In this document: positions 21,712 to 30,981 of the stretch, in pieces
Layout of the letters: every line of letters starts with the position of its first letter
Numbering within the stretch: position 1 is the stretch's first letter
Assembly (NCBI RefSeq): GCF_003432115.1
Contig: NZ_QWDC01000003.1
Span: forward strand, 186,001 to 250,000
Length of the DNA: 64,000 nt
Source of the DNA: Mucilaginibacter conchicola
GTDB lineage: Bacteria > Bacteroidota > Bacteroidia > Sphingobacteriales > Sphingobacteriaceae
Direction of reading: 5' to 3'
Notes under the pieces: generated by a model
Told to the model about the DNA's origin: nothing
Database searches by the model: none
What the model saw: the letters and a program-made list of their open reading frames with translations, nothing else
Translations under genes and position numbers: made by a program

Positions 21712-24279
21712 TTAAAAGTCAAACTTTACAAAGAACCTGATACCCCACTCAGGCGCACCCGGGTTATCCAGATAAGTGAAGCGTTTAACCAAATCTACAC
21801 GTAGTAATTTGAATATGTTACCAACACCCACGCTGCCTTCAACATACGGCGTGCTGCCCAAAGTATAGGTACCTACGCCACCTTCGCCAATATTGGTAGG
21901 GAAGCGCAGCAGCGACGGGTCATTAGCCGGGTTGTTCTCAGAGCGGATACCGCCCCATAATGCTTTCACATCGATGATCTCGCGCAGCTTCAGTTTTTTA
22001 AGCAATGGCACTTTGTTAAAGAAGAAACCATTAAAGTTGTGGTCAACAAATATGCTGGCATAGTGGTCGCTCACAAACTCCTGGAAGTTCATTAAGTTGT
22101 ACGATTGTAACTGGAAAGCATACGTTTGGTTGGCATGGTGAATATCCAGTAACGGGAACGGCACTTTACCAAACAGGTAGCCACCCTCGGTAGTCACGTC
22201 TGTATAGCCCAGTTGCGAGAAATAGAAACGTTTGCTGATGTTACCCACAACGTTCTGGTAATTGTACTGGCCGCCAAAGAAACCTGCAATACCCTGCGTA
22301 TAGTTCAAAGTGAATATCGGGTACTTATCAGGGATAGGTACGCGGTAAAGTTTACCCTGGTAAAAACGCTCGTGCGGGGCCCAGCGCAACTGTGCCGATA
22401 GCTCGGTAGTTTTTAAACGGTTCACATTGTTCAGGTCGCCGTTTGGCAACAGGTTCTGGTAAAGCAATGCACCGGCAGGTGTTTGGTCCCACTTTTTAAA
22501 ACCTAACGAGTAGGAGAAGTGGTTGCTGTACTCTTTCACATAATCCAATCGGAAGATGTCGTTATACAACCATATATCGTTCACGCCACGTTTAAATGAT
22601 AACAGGAAGTTACTCTCCTGTACAAACTGCAACTCCTGACCCGGTATTTTGGTATCGTGCTGGAAGCTGGCGCGGATGTAGTTCTGCGGGAACGAGTAGA
22701 TAGACTTATTGTTAAGCGAGTAGGTGCTGCTCAGGAAATATTTAAACTTCTCATCGCGGAAACCATAGGCACCGTAAGTTTCAAAGTAATAGCGTTTGCT
22801 CAACTCGGGCGTGGTACGGCCACCCACACGCAGGCGGAAACCCTCAACCGGGTTAAAGCTGTAGAACGTATTGGCAGGGCCTAATTCAAACTTGCCGAAG
22901 TTTTTGTAACCGGCCAAAACCAGCGTGGCAATATCCATGGTCTTTTTAAATGACGGGATGGTTTGCAGGCTATCGATATTCTTGTAAATACTTGCCGATG
23001 CTGCATCCAATGTATCGGGGCGGGCTTCCTGCCAGTAGGCATCATTTTTCTCCTCGGCATTCAGCGCAACTACTTGTGATGGTCCTTCGTATGTTTTCTT
23101 TTCCAATGGCTGGTTAAGTACAAAATTACTGATGTTCACCAGGCGCTCGCCGTACATACCACCACCTTTTTCTTTGTTGATAGCAAATTCAATTTTAAGG
23201 TCGCTTTGGCTTAAGTGGAAACGGCCATCAGGGTTTTTCTCGAAAGAAAGATTGGCCTGCATCTTACGCACAAAGTTGAGGTTGATGTTTCTGTTTACTG
23301 TAAGGAAAGCATTCTGCACTGCATAGTTGCCATCCATAGTGATATAGATACGGCCCTCGAACAGCATATTGGTAGTGTTGCGCGGAGTAAAGCTTAATTC
23401 TATCAGGTTTGGCGTTACATCTTTAAGCGTATCGGTAATAAAGAATTTATAAAAGGTTGGGGCACTGTCTGATATAGGGCTCAACAACTGGTTGCTCAGC
23501 AGCGAAACGTTGTTATCATAGATGTTAATGTCCTGGTACATACGGTCGAAGTATGATTTAAGGCCATTATTATCTACAAAGTTCTCATCGTATTTAACCT
23601 GTTTGCTGGCAGTAATTACCTGTTTTTTTGCATAAGGAGCCTTGCGGTAATAGTTATCAGACATTTTCTCTTCCTGGTAAACCGGCAGCAAAATTTTGCC
23701 ACCCATGGCAGTAGAATCGGCCTGCTCACGGAAAAGGAATTGGTAGTTCTTAAAGATCTTCTTGTTCTTGAATTTTTCGCTCAGGTTACTTAACGATACG
23801 TTCATGCGCTCATACTGTTTGTACTGTGCATAATCGTAGTTCTCCACCTGGTTTTGTGCTTTGTGGGCAATAACCTTGCGTATCAGTTCTACAGCCGGAT
23901 TATTTTTGTTGCTGTATTTTTTCTTCTTTGCCGATTTTACAAATACCTCGCTTAGGTTGCGGTTGTCTTCGCTTAAAGCAACGTTGATGGTTTGCTCCTG
24001 GTTAGGAGTGATGTTACGCACTGCGGTACGGAAACCCACAAATGATACCTGGATCTGCTTAACATCCTGCGTGGTGAGGATAGTGTAGCGTCCCTCGGCA
24101 TTGGTGCCTGCGCCAATAGTTGTACCGGCAAAAGTTACCGTTACATAAGGCATAGGCTGCTTGGTTTTTGCATCGGTAACCACACCGCTCACCTTGGTTT
24201 GTGCAAATACCGTGAACGACGATAGCAGAACCAACACCGTGAAAAGAACTTTATTAAAATAAGGGGCGAACACTTTCAT
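21712..24279 (-). CDS. DUF5686 outer-membrane protein with carboxypeptidase-regulatory-like domain
   Basis: An 855-residue exported protein. Residues 1-26 are a signal peptide (ends VFA-Q). Residues about 29-112 form a CarboxypepD_reg-like beta-sandwich (VSGVVTDAKTKQPMPYVTVTFAGTTIGAGTNAEGRY), as found at the front of TonB-dependent receptors. The rest is the DUF5686 region, rich in aromatic beta-strands and ending in KFDF, which suggests an outer-membrane barrel. There is no TonB plug domain. No function is known for the family. It is transcribed with a 98-residue gene 18 bases upstream. Confidence 0.88.
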   Translation of the reverse strand: MKVFAPYFNKVLFTVLVLLSSFTVFAQTKVSGVVTDAKTKQPMPYVTVTFAGTTIGAGTNAEGRYTILTTQDVKQIQVSFVGFRTAVRNITPNQEQTINVALSEDNRNLSEVFVKSAKKKKYSNKNNPAVELIRKVIAHKAQNQVENYDYAQYKQYERMNVSLSNLSEKFKNKKIFKNYQFLFREQADSTAMGGKILLPVYQEEKMSDNYYRKAPYAKKQVITASKQVKYDENFVDNNGLKSYFDRMYQDINIYDNNVSLLSNQLLSPISDSAPTFYKFFITDTLKDVTPNLIELSFTPRNTTNMLFEGRIYITMDGNYAVQNAFLTVNRNINLNFVRKMQANLSFEKNPDGRFHLSQSDLKIEFAINKEKGGGMYGERLVNISNFVLNQPLEKKTYEGPSQVVALNAEEKNDAYWQEARPDTLDAASASIYKNIDSLQTIPSFKKTMDIATLVLAGYKNFGKFELGPANTFYSFNPVEGFRLRVGGRTTPELSKRYYFETYGAYGFRDEKFKYFLSSTYSLNNKSIYSFPQNYIRASFQHDTKIPGQELQFVQESNFLLSFKRGVNDIWLYNDIFRLDYVKEYSNHFSYSLGFKKWDQTPAGALLYQNLLPNGDLNNVNRLKTTELSAQLRWAPHERFYQGKLYRVPIPDKYPIFTLNYTQGIAGFFGGQYNYQNVVGNISKRFYFSQLGYTDVTTEGGYLFGKVPFPLLDIHHANQTYAFQLQSYNLMNFQEFVSDHYASIFVDHNFNGFFFNKVPLLKKLKLREIIDVKALWGGIRSENNPANDPSLLRFPTNIGEGGVGTYTLGSTPYVEGSVGVGNIFKLLRVDLVKRFTYLDNPGAPEWGIRFFVKFDF

Positions 24280-24297
24280 TACTTGTATTAAGAGATA

Positions 24298-24594
24298 TTA
24301 GAACGAGGTAGAGTTGATGTTTTTGCCACCTGCCGCCTTGCCAATAAACCTGCGGACTGCCTTAACAGATTCCGTAGCATAGCTGCGTACAGTTAGCGTT
24401 AAAAATTCCATATTGATATCGGCACCTAAAAGGTTTTGCTTTAAACCTTCACTTAAAACGCCTATCATATATTCGGTAGGGGTAAGGTGGGGTTTTTTGT
24501 CAGCGCCCGCCTCATCAGCACGTGGCTGAGCAACTTCTTGTCCTTCCTGGTAGAAAGGGACTGAGTTTGAGTATGGTAAATTGTACGCTTTCAT
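24298..24594 (-). CDS. Small conserved-looking protein of unknown function
   Basis: A 98-residue soluble protein I do not recognise. It has a polar, probably disordered N-terminus (about 1-38) and a helical C-terminal half (about 40-85). It ends 18 bases before the DUF5686 gene, on the same strand, so the two probably share a transcript. No signal peptide or membrane segment is visible. Confidence 0.6.
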   Translation of the reverse strand: MKAYNLPYSNSVPFYQEGQEVAQPRADEAGADKKPHLTPTEYMIGVLSEGLKQNLLGADINMEFLTLTVRSYATESVKAVRRFIGKAAGGKNINSTSF

Positions 24595-24767
24595 TGTGCC
24601 GTTTAAATATGGCGCAAATGTAAACCGAGTTGACTATATTCGTCAACTGAATTTACCATTTTTAACTGTTTTTAACTTTTGGCTGACAAAAGTCAGGCGT
24701 GAAGATAGTGGGATGACAAATGAGAATGTTAAAGTGTGTTAAATGTACACTTTGGTAGATTGAAAAA

Positions 24768-25489
24768 CGTCATTGCGAGGTACGAAGCAATCTCTTTAGG
24801 TTGGGCTTATACTTTAATTAAGGTTAGTCTGCTCATTGCCGCAGGGGCTACTTCTTTTGTCTTGATACAAAAGAAGCAAAAAATCAAGTCGGCAACGAGG
24901 CTTCTTTTCGTGCTGGGCCTTACCCTGCAAAGCGATCAGAACCACGGGCTGCAAAATCTTGCCGCCACTTCGTTCACACAACCGCCTGCTTCAGGCAAGT
25001 ATTGCTATGCCCTTACCACCGCACACGGCCACCATTGTTCTGCCCGCTTTCGTCCGAAGCTTTTTTGCCGACAAAGGAAGAAGAAAAAAGAATAAATAAT
25101 TTTTGTCATTCTGAACTTAGCGAAGAATCTAACCGCGTTCCGTTATGGCGCAGAATAGATACTTCGCTACGCTTAGCATAACAATTAGTGTAAGAAATTA
25201 GGGTGATGAACCCAACGCCCTCGAAAAATGCGACATAGCGTAACGTGCGGTGACCACAGGCCTTGCAGTAGCAGAAACGTTGCAGCGCGTTACCAAGTCG
25301 CGAGTTTTTTCTTTGGTTACTTTCTTTTTAGCGGAAAAAAAGAAAGTAACATCCACTGCCGGTTCAATACCGCTTAAACCATCCCTAACGAAGAACTAAC
25401 TATGAGATTGCCACTCCGCCAGCCGGCGGATCGCAATGACATGGTTTCTAATAAATAAATAGATTGCTTCCCTCGCAATAACGCGAGGG
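24768..25489. repeat. Nested cluster of intergenic repeats (899-base gene-free stretch)
   Basis: The gap 24595-25493 holds no credible gene. CGTCATTGCGAGG...AAGCAATCTC (24768-24795) looks like the left half of a palindrome whose right half, GAGATTGCC...CGCAATGAC, is at about 25404-25440. Between them lie a hairpin-bounded element of about 500 bp (hairpins 24851-24876 and 25316-25350) and another palindrome starting GTCATTCTGAAC (about 25105-25184). A further CCCTCGC/GCGAGGG hairpin (25470-25489) ends four bases before the next gene's stop codon. Open frames inside are repeat-derived. Confidence 0.7.
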
Positions 25490-25493
25490 CGAA

Positions 25494-28067
25494 TCAGATC
25501 CTGAAATTCATCGATACATACGGATAAAAACCTTCTTCAGAATGCCCTACCAATACCTGGAAAATAGTTAACCCGGCAGGAGAAAAATACAAGCCGCCGC
25601 CGATACCCTGGTGGATCTTGTCGGATACTTCATCCTCAACCCAAACACGACCGGCATCGTAAAATCCGGTTAGACCTATCTGCCCCGGAACGATGTAGCT
25701 GTTTACGTTGAACAGCTTAACCCTTGCCTGGAAATTGTTGTACACCATGTGCTTGCCGGCAAAACGGTATTGCAGGTAGCCCAGTAAATTGCCCTGCCCG
25801 CCCAAAAACATTGACTGGTAAAAGGCAGGCTTGCCAACGGTAACACCACCACCAACGCGATCTGATATCACTACCGAGCCATTGCTGGTTATTTTTTGAT
25901 AGAAGGTAAATTCAGGGCGAATCTGCATGTAGGCTTTTGAATAATCGTTCAAGCCTTCATAACCCTGTACGTTAAGGTTAAAGTAGTAACCACCGGTAGG
26001 CAGTATGCCGCCTTTGCGTTGGTTGCTGTTAAAGTTGAGGGTTAAACCTACGTGTGCTTTGTCCTTATCCACAATATTGCTGTCGTACGAGCCGATGAGT
26101 GCTTTGTTGTTGATGAAACGGCCAACGTTATCCTTTAGGTCCAGGTGGTAAAACTCCAATGAAGGGCCTGCACTAAAAGTGAGGTTCTTACCTACGGTCC
26201 AGCGTAAAGCTGCGTCAACCTGGTAACTGTCAAAACGGGTGCGGTAAAAGCGGCGGTAATTGGGCTGATCTTTATTTATCGATGTACCGTTACCTAAACC
26301 AAAAAAGTTGGCCGTATTATCAGGCGCCTGCGCAAAGGCCTGCAGGGTTATATCGGCATTGCCTATAGCTTTTATCCACTCGCCGTTGTATTTGATGCGG
26401 AAGGCCTCGGTAGCAAAGGCATGGGTAACCATTATCTGCTGCGAACTGGTGAACGGCTCCTTGCGGAAACCATCTTTCTTGATGTATTTAACACCCGCAC
26501 CTATCAGCAAACCATCATCGGCGTTAAGGCCGGCGGTAGCAAGCGGCATCCAAAGGTTGTACAAGTTAGTTTGCACAAACCGCGTGTTCATGGTGTCTTT
26601 TGACAGATGCTTACTTACGCGGTTGGTCATGCCTTCAAATTTGGCATCCTTGTGAGCATAAACCTGCAGGGTACTTTCGGAGTTTACTACGTTGTAAACC
26701 TTATCGCCACCGGCACCTATCAAACGGATATGGATAGGCGAGGTCTTGTTATCAACGGTTATCTGGTCGTCGCCTTTTGAGGTGTAAAAGCGGATCTCGT
26801 TAGTAAATTGAGGCTTGTAAACCATGTTCAGGATAGTGTCCTTCACTTCGCCCTCTTTGTTGATCTTATTTACCTGTATCAGCAGGCTGCTGTCGGGTAG
26901 GCCAGTTATCACTACCTTCTCGTTCTTATCGCTCAAACGCAGATCAACAATGCGGTAAATAAAACGATAATACCTGTCCATTGCATCAGGCAAAGCCGCA
27001 CGGCGCGATTTTAGTTTGGCCAGCAAAACATCATGCCCCATTTTGTAAGTATCGCCCGGCAACTCGCGCAATGCTTCCTCAAATACGGCATCGGTTTCAA
27101 CAGCTACAAAATCATTTACCACTTTCATCCAATGCTCATGCGTCATCTGGAAATCTGGGTAAGGATTCAGGAAACGGGTTTTGGCCAGGTTGTATTTAGC
27201 TTTAGGAAGATCAGCACTAAAATTGCCCAACAGCGGACTAACATAAGGTAATTGCGCAATGGTAGGGAACACACCCTCTTGCAAGTGAAAAACCTGGTCG
27301 CGGTCGCGGGGTACGCCAATGTACATTTTGCCTTTGCCTTTTTGCAGGTCGGCCCAGCGCCATTGGTCTTCGTGGCGGTCCCAGTCGCCTATGAGCAGGT
27401 CAAGCATGCGGGCACGCAGAAACTCGTCGCCATCAAAGCGGTTGTCGTTATCGTCAACCAGTTTATCCATCATTTTTATGGTGTTGTCAGAGTCGCCGAT
27501 AGGCTCGCGCTCTTCTAACAGGCATATCATGTTCTTAAACTTCTCGTTGTACTCGCCCAGGTTCTTATCGGCAACCACCACACCTATGATAGGGTGCGAG
27601 TGCGGTACGCCTGCCGCTTTGGCCAGCGGTGGTACTACCAGGGCCGAGAACGGGTGCTGACCACTCAATGCATCATCCAGCCAATCGATAACAAAAGTTT
27701 GGCGTAACTGCTCGGGCACCAGTTTGTCGGGGGTTTTCTCTACGCTGCGTATCACCCACTCTTTGCCTGTTTTATCTTTCAAACGCAGGGATTTTGACTG
27801 CATACCGCCGCCTTCTTTTTCAGGTTCCAAACCACCCATCACTTCAGACAGGCGAATTATAGGCAACTTTACCGATGTTGCCCACTCCTTACGATAATTT
27901 TTACCGAATAACCAGCGGTGGGTTTTGCCGCGCTCATCATACCGCGGATGCACTTTAACCACAACGCTATCGCGGAAGTGGTAGGCAGGTTCTTTATCTT
28001 TTTGCGCGTATGCCGACATCGCCGTAGCGGTGAGAATAATGCCGGACAATAGTTTTTTAACGGTCAT
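25494..28067 (-). CDS. Outer-membrane beta-barrel protein with N-terminal atypical kinase-like region
   Basis: An 857-residue exported protein; signal peptide about 1-21 (SAYA-Q). The C-terminal part (about 510-857) is a BamA/TamA-like (surface antigen) barrel ending in aromatic-rich YPYVSMNFRI. The N-terminal part, facing the periplasm, has kinase-like landmarks: a glycine-rich hairpin and lysine (GGGMQSKSLRL...VIRSVEK, 87-111), a hinge-like LLEEREP (183-189), a catalytic-loop-like LLIGDWDRHEDQW (224-236) and a metal-site-like VPRDRDQVF (252-260). HipA, FAM20 and related kinases share the GxxDRH and later D patterns. Kinase activity is my inference; no family name is certain. The ATG at 28067 gives the signal peptide. 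It is the last gene of the ppk1 operon. Confidence 0.8.
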   Translation of the reverse strand: MTVKKLLSGIILTATAMSAYAQKDKEPAYHFRDSVVVKVHPRYDERGKTHRWLFGKNYRKEWATSVKLPIIRLSEVMGGLEPEKEGGGMQSKSLRLKDKTGKEWVIRSVEKTPDKLVPEQLRQTFVIDWLDDALSGQHPFSALVVPPLAKAAGVPHSHPIIGVVVADKNLGEYNEKFKNMICLLEEREPIGDSDNTIKMMDKLVDDNDNRFDGDEFLRARMLDLLIGDWDRHEDQWRWADLQKGKGKMYIGVPRDRDQVFHLQEGVFPTIAQLPYVSPLLGNFSADLPKAKYNLAKTRFLNPYPDFQMTHEHWMKVVNDFVAVETDAVFEEALRELPGDTYKMGHDVLLAKLKSRRAALPDAMDRYYRFIYRIVDLRLSDKNEKVVITGLPDSSLLIQVNKINKEGEVKDTILNMVYKPQFTNEIRFYTSKGDDQITVDNKTSPIHIRLIGAGGDKVYNVVNSESTLQVYAHKDAKFEGMTNRVSKHLSKDTMNTRFVQTNLYNLWMPLATAGLNADDGLLIGAGVKYIKKDGFRKEPFTSSQQIMVTHAFATEAFRIKYNGEWIKAIGNADITLQAFAQAPDNTANFFGLGNGTSINKDQPNYRRFYRTRFDSYQVDAALRWTVGKNLTFSAGPSLEFYHLDLKDNVGRFINNKALIGSYDSNIVDKDKAHVGLTLNFNSNQRKGGILPTGGYYFNLNVQGYEGLNDYSKAYMQIRPEFTFYQKITSNGSVVISDRVGGGVTVGKPAFYQSMFLGGQGNLLGYLQYRFAGKHMVYNNFQARVKLFNVNSYIVPGQIGLTGFYDAGRVWVEDEVSDKIHQGIGGGLYFSPAGLTIFQVLVGHSEEGFYPYVSMNFRI

Positions 28068-28089
28068 GATAATAGCTGTGGGATTAACT

Positions 28090-28944
28090 TTATCGTTTAT
28101 ATTTAAATAGCAGCACATTACCCGGCTGGGTTTTGCTGCCCTCGTTTGAAATATACAGGTTGCCCTGGCGGTCAAATGCCATGCCTTCGGGCTGTAAAAA
28201 TATTGTTGGATCGATAGGGAAAACCTGCTGCACATTCCAGTCGGCATCGGTTACCACTACCATTTTATTTACTGACGACAGGATGAACCACTGCTTGGTC
28301 AGCGGGTTTTTTGCCAGTGCCGATGGATGAAACTTCAGCTTCTTTTTACCCACCATTCCGGCTATCTTTTTTACATCGATGCTGAAAGTGCCGGTGCTGG
28401 TGAGGGAGCCATCTGCCGAAAGGTTAAGCACATAGCCATCGCATTCCTTATTATGATCTACACCCTGGCCAATTTTGCATATCACGTAGATTTTACCACC
28501 ATCGGCATGCATGCCTTCGTACTCGCCGGTGGGCAGTATCTTCTTAAATTCCTGCACACCCGCGGCATCTTTGTTTTTGATGCCGCTAAGCGGGAAGGTG
28601 TAAAAGCTGGCATCGCTGCGCATCAGGATGGCGTAGTTGTTAAGGATGGCTACATCCTCATAATCGCCGCGCTTGCCAAATTTGGTGTGGCTGATGTTTT
28701 TATCGCCAAGTTTAAAATAGAACAGTTTGCCTTCTTCGTCCTGTTCGGCATAGATAGTGGCTGCATCGCCATTATTGAAAGCAATGCCCGAGATCTCTAA
28801 CAAGTCTGCAGGCATATCATACTTAACCGGATGGTTCAGATCATATCCCGCCGGACTACCGGCCGTGCTACTTTTATTTTGCCCGCATGATGTGCCGGCA
28901 ATGCAGATAAGCAACATACTTAGTATCGTACCCAGTTTTTTCAT
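28090..28944 (-). CDS. SdiA-regulated-type beta-propeller lipoprotein
   Basis: A 284-residue lipoprotein with lipobox TSC at about 18-20. The rest resembles the SdiA-regulated (YjiK-like) propeller family: LLEISGIAFNNG, the acidic stretch EQDEEGKLFYF, GDYEDVAIL, and the closing blade LQPEGMAFDRQGNLYISNEG. Its role is unknown; it probably sits in the outer membrane facing the periplasm. It overlaps the ppk1 stop by four bases (ATGA) and ends 22 bases before the barrel gene, so all three are translationally linked. Confidence 0.85.
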   Translation of the reverse strand: MKKLGTILSMLLICIAGTSCGQNKSSTAGSPAGYDLNHPVKYDMPADLLEISGIAFNNGDAATIYAEQDEEGKLFYFKLGDKNISHTKFGKRGDYEDVAILNNYAILMRSDASFYTFPLSGIKNKDAAGVQEFKKILPTGEYEGMHADGGKIYVICKIGQGVDHNKECDGYVLNLSADGSLTSTGTFSIDVKKIAGMVGKKKLKFHPSALAKNPLTKQWFILSSVNKMVVVTDADWNVQQVFPIDPTIFLQPEGMAFDRQGNLYISNEGSKTQPGNVLLFKYKR

Positions 28945-30980
28945 TCTGATGCTTTTAAATATTGGTAAATGGCCTGCTGCGATGCTATACGTCCGCCTTC
29001 AACCGGCGGTTTGCTTTGGTTTAAATGCTCATCTAAAATCACAGCCTGTGCGGTATCATTCCATTGCAGGTCTATTATTTTTTCGATCTGTTGTTTTATG
29101 GCTTCATCATAAACCGGGAAACAAGCCTCAATACGGTGATAAATGTTCCGGTTCATCCAATCTGCCGATCCCATGTACACTTCGTGCTGGCCGTCATTAT
29201 TAAAGATGAATACACGGCCATGCTCCAGGTAGCGGTCAACAATGCGTTTAATGCTGATGTTTTCGCTCAAACCTTTTACGCCCGGCACCAAACAACAGAT
29301 ACTACGTACGATCAATTGTACCTTAACACCCGCCTGCGACGCTTCGTATAATTTATTGATGAGCACCTGCTCCTCAAGGTTATTCAGTTTTATGGTGATG
29401 CCTGCCGCTTTGCCCTCTTTGGCAAAGGCTATCTCTCGGTCTATCAGCGCCATAAAATCGCGCTGAAGGTTAAAGCCCGCAACCAGCAGGTTTTTAAAAT
29501 CTATCTGGTTGTCCTTGGTTGGTTTCTCGCGTTTGGCCAGGAATATGAACAGCAGTTCCACCTCGCGTAATATTTTGTGGTTGGCCGTAAACAGGATATG
29601 GTCAGTATAAAACTTAGCCGTACCCTCGTTAAAGTTACCAGTAGCCAACAGGCCAGTGTAGGAGATACGGTCGCCTTTGCGGGTTTTTACCAGCGCAATT
29701 TTGGCGTGCACCTTTAAGGCAGTAACGCTGTAGATGATCTGCACGCCGGCATTCTTCATCTTTTTGGCCCATTTAAGGTTGTTGGCCTCATCAAAACGGG
29801 CTTTTAGTTCAACCACCACATTTACCTTTTTGCCATTCTTCGCGGCACTGATCAATGCATTCACAATGCGCGAATCGCTGGCCACGCGGTACAGGGTAAC
29901 GTTTATCTCCTCAACATCGGGGTTAAGCGCCGCCTCGTTAAAAAAGCGAAGTACGGTATTGTAAGATTGATATGGCGTGTTGATCAATAAGTCGCCTTTG
30001 GCGATGGTATCAGCCAGCGGCTCATCGTTTGGTATGGGTAAAGATAACGACGGCCATTTATCATAAACCAAGGCAGGGTTGCCCGCCGGGAAGCCCATCA
30101 GGTCTTTCATGTTATGATAACGCCCGCCTTCAACGGCATTGGCTTTCTCTAAACCTAAATGCTGGTTCAGCATCTCTAAAATGCGCAGCGGCGTATCTGC
30201 CTGGTACAGGAAACGTGTGGCAAAGCCCTGGTCGCGTTTCTGGAGTTGTTTTTCTATTTGCTCAGATAGTTCGCCGGGGTATTCATCTTTCAGATCCAGC
30301 TCCGCATCGCGGGTTACCTTGATACTGTAACAGCCGCCAACAGTGCAATCTTTAAAAAGCTTAGGCAGGTTCTCTCTTACAATATCATCTATAAAACAAA
30401 TGTACTGCTGTCCGTAGACCTTGGTATTATAAAAGCGGGGTAAACTATCTGAGGGGATGTTAAGCAATACCAGTTTTTCCTTTTCAACCCCATCATACAA
30501 CTGCACCAAAAAATACAACTGATTATTCTCGGGGAAAAAGGTGGTATCCTCATTAATAACAACGGGCTGTAAAAAAGCCAAAATATCTGAGAGGAAATAA
30601 TCCGTTGTTTCTTTTTTTAACGATTCGGGCAAAGTTTCGTTGTAAATTAACGATATACCGTTGTTTTTAAGTGCCGGTATCAGGTCTTTTGTAAGTATCT
30701 GCCCAAAGTGCTGTTGCTGGGCCAGCACCATTTCGCTGGCCTGCTGCAGTATGCTGTGCTGTTCATCGGCATCAATATCCTCGCTTTTTTTGCCTATTTG
30801 TTTAAGTGCCTGCAAAACGGGGAAACGTACACGGTAAAACTCATCGAGGTTGGATGAATATATCGACAGGAATTTTATCCGTTCAATTAGCGGCACATCC
30901 GGCGCTGCGGCTTCATCAAGCACGCGGCCGTTAAAGGTTAGCCAGCTTATATCGCGGTTAAAATATTTTGGTTTCAGCAT
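28941..30980 (-). CDS. ppk1: Polyphosphate kinase 1
   Basis: A 679-residue PPK1 that polymerises ATP gamma-phosphate into inorganic polyphosphate, reversibly. It begins with the N-terminal domain FNRDISWLTFNGRVLDEA and SSNLDEFYRVR. The two phospholipase-D-like catalytic domains are visible: VHAKIALV (autophosphorylated histidine) with TGNFNEGTAKFYTDH, and YMGSADWMNRNIYHRIEACFPV. The ATG at 30980 starts one base after the upstream HD gene's stop, and the 3' end overlaps the next gene by four bases. Confidence 0.97.
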   Translation of the reverse strand: MLKPKYFNRDISWLTFNGRVLDEAAAPDVPLIERIKFLSIYSSNLDEFYRVRFPVLQALKQIGKKSEDIDADEQHSILQQASEMVLAQQQHFGQILTKDLIPALKNNGISLIYNETLPESLKKETTDYFLSDILAFLQPVVINEDTTFFPENNQLYFLVQLYDGVEKEKLVLLNIPSDSLPRFYNTKVYGQQYICFIDDIVRENLPKLFKDCTVGGCYSIKVTRDAELDLKDEYPGELSEQIEKQLQKRDQGFATRFLYQADTPLRILEMLNQHLGLEKANAVEGGRYHNMKDLMGFPAGNPALVYDKWPSLSLPIPNDEPLADTIAKGDLLINTPYQSYNTVLRFFNEAALNPDVEEINVTLYRVASDSRIVNALISAAKNGKKVNVVVELKARFDEANNLKWAKKMKNAGVQIIYSVTALKVHAKIALVKTRKGDRISYTGLLATGNFNEGTAKFYTDHILFTANHKILREVELLFIFLAKREKPTKDNQIDFKNLLVAGFNLQRDFMALIDREIAFAKEGKAAGITIKLNNLEEQVLINKLYEASQAGVKVQLIVRSICCLVPGVKGLSENISIKRIVDRYLEHGRVFIFNNDGQHEVYMGSADWMNRNIYHRIEACFPVYDEAIKQQIEKIIDLQWNDTAQAVILDEHLNQSKPPVEGGRIASQQAIYQYLKASE

Positions 30981-30981
30981 G

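Noticed and set aside
24736..25095. A 119-residue open frame in the 24.6-25.5 kb gap
   Set aside because: It lies within the nested repeats and its translation is low-complexity and repeat-derived.
28068..28247. Sixty-residue extension of the barrel protein
   Set aside because: It overlaps the end of the lipoprotein gene and would bury the clear signal peptide that begins at 28067.
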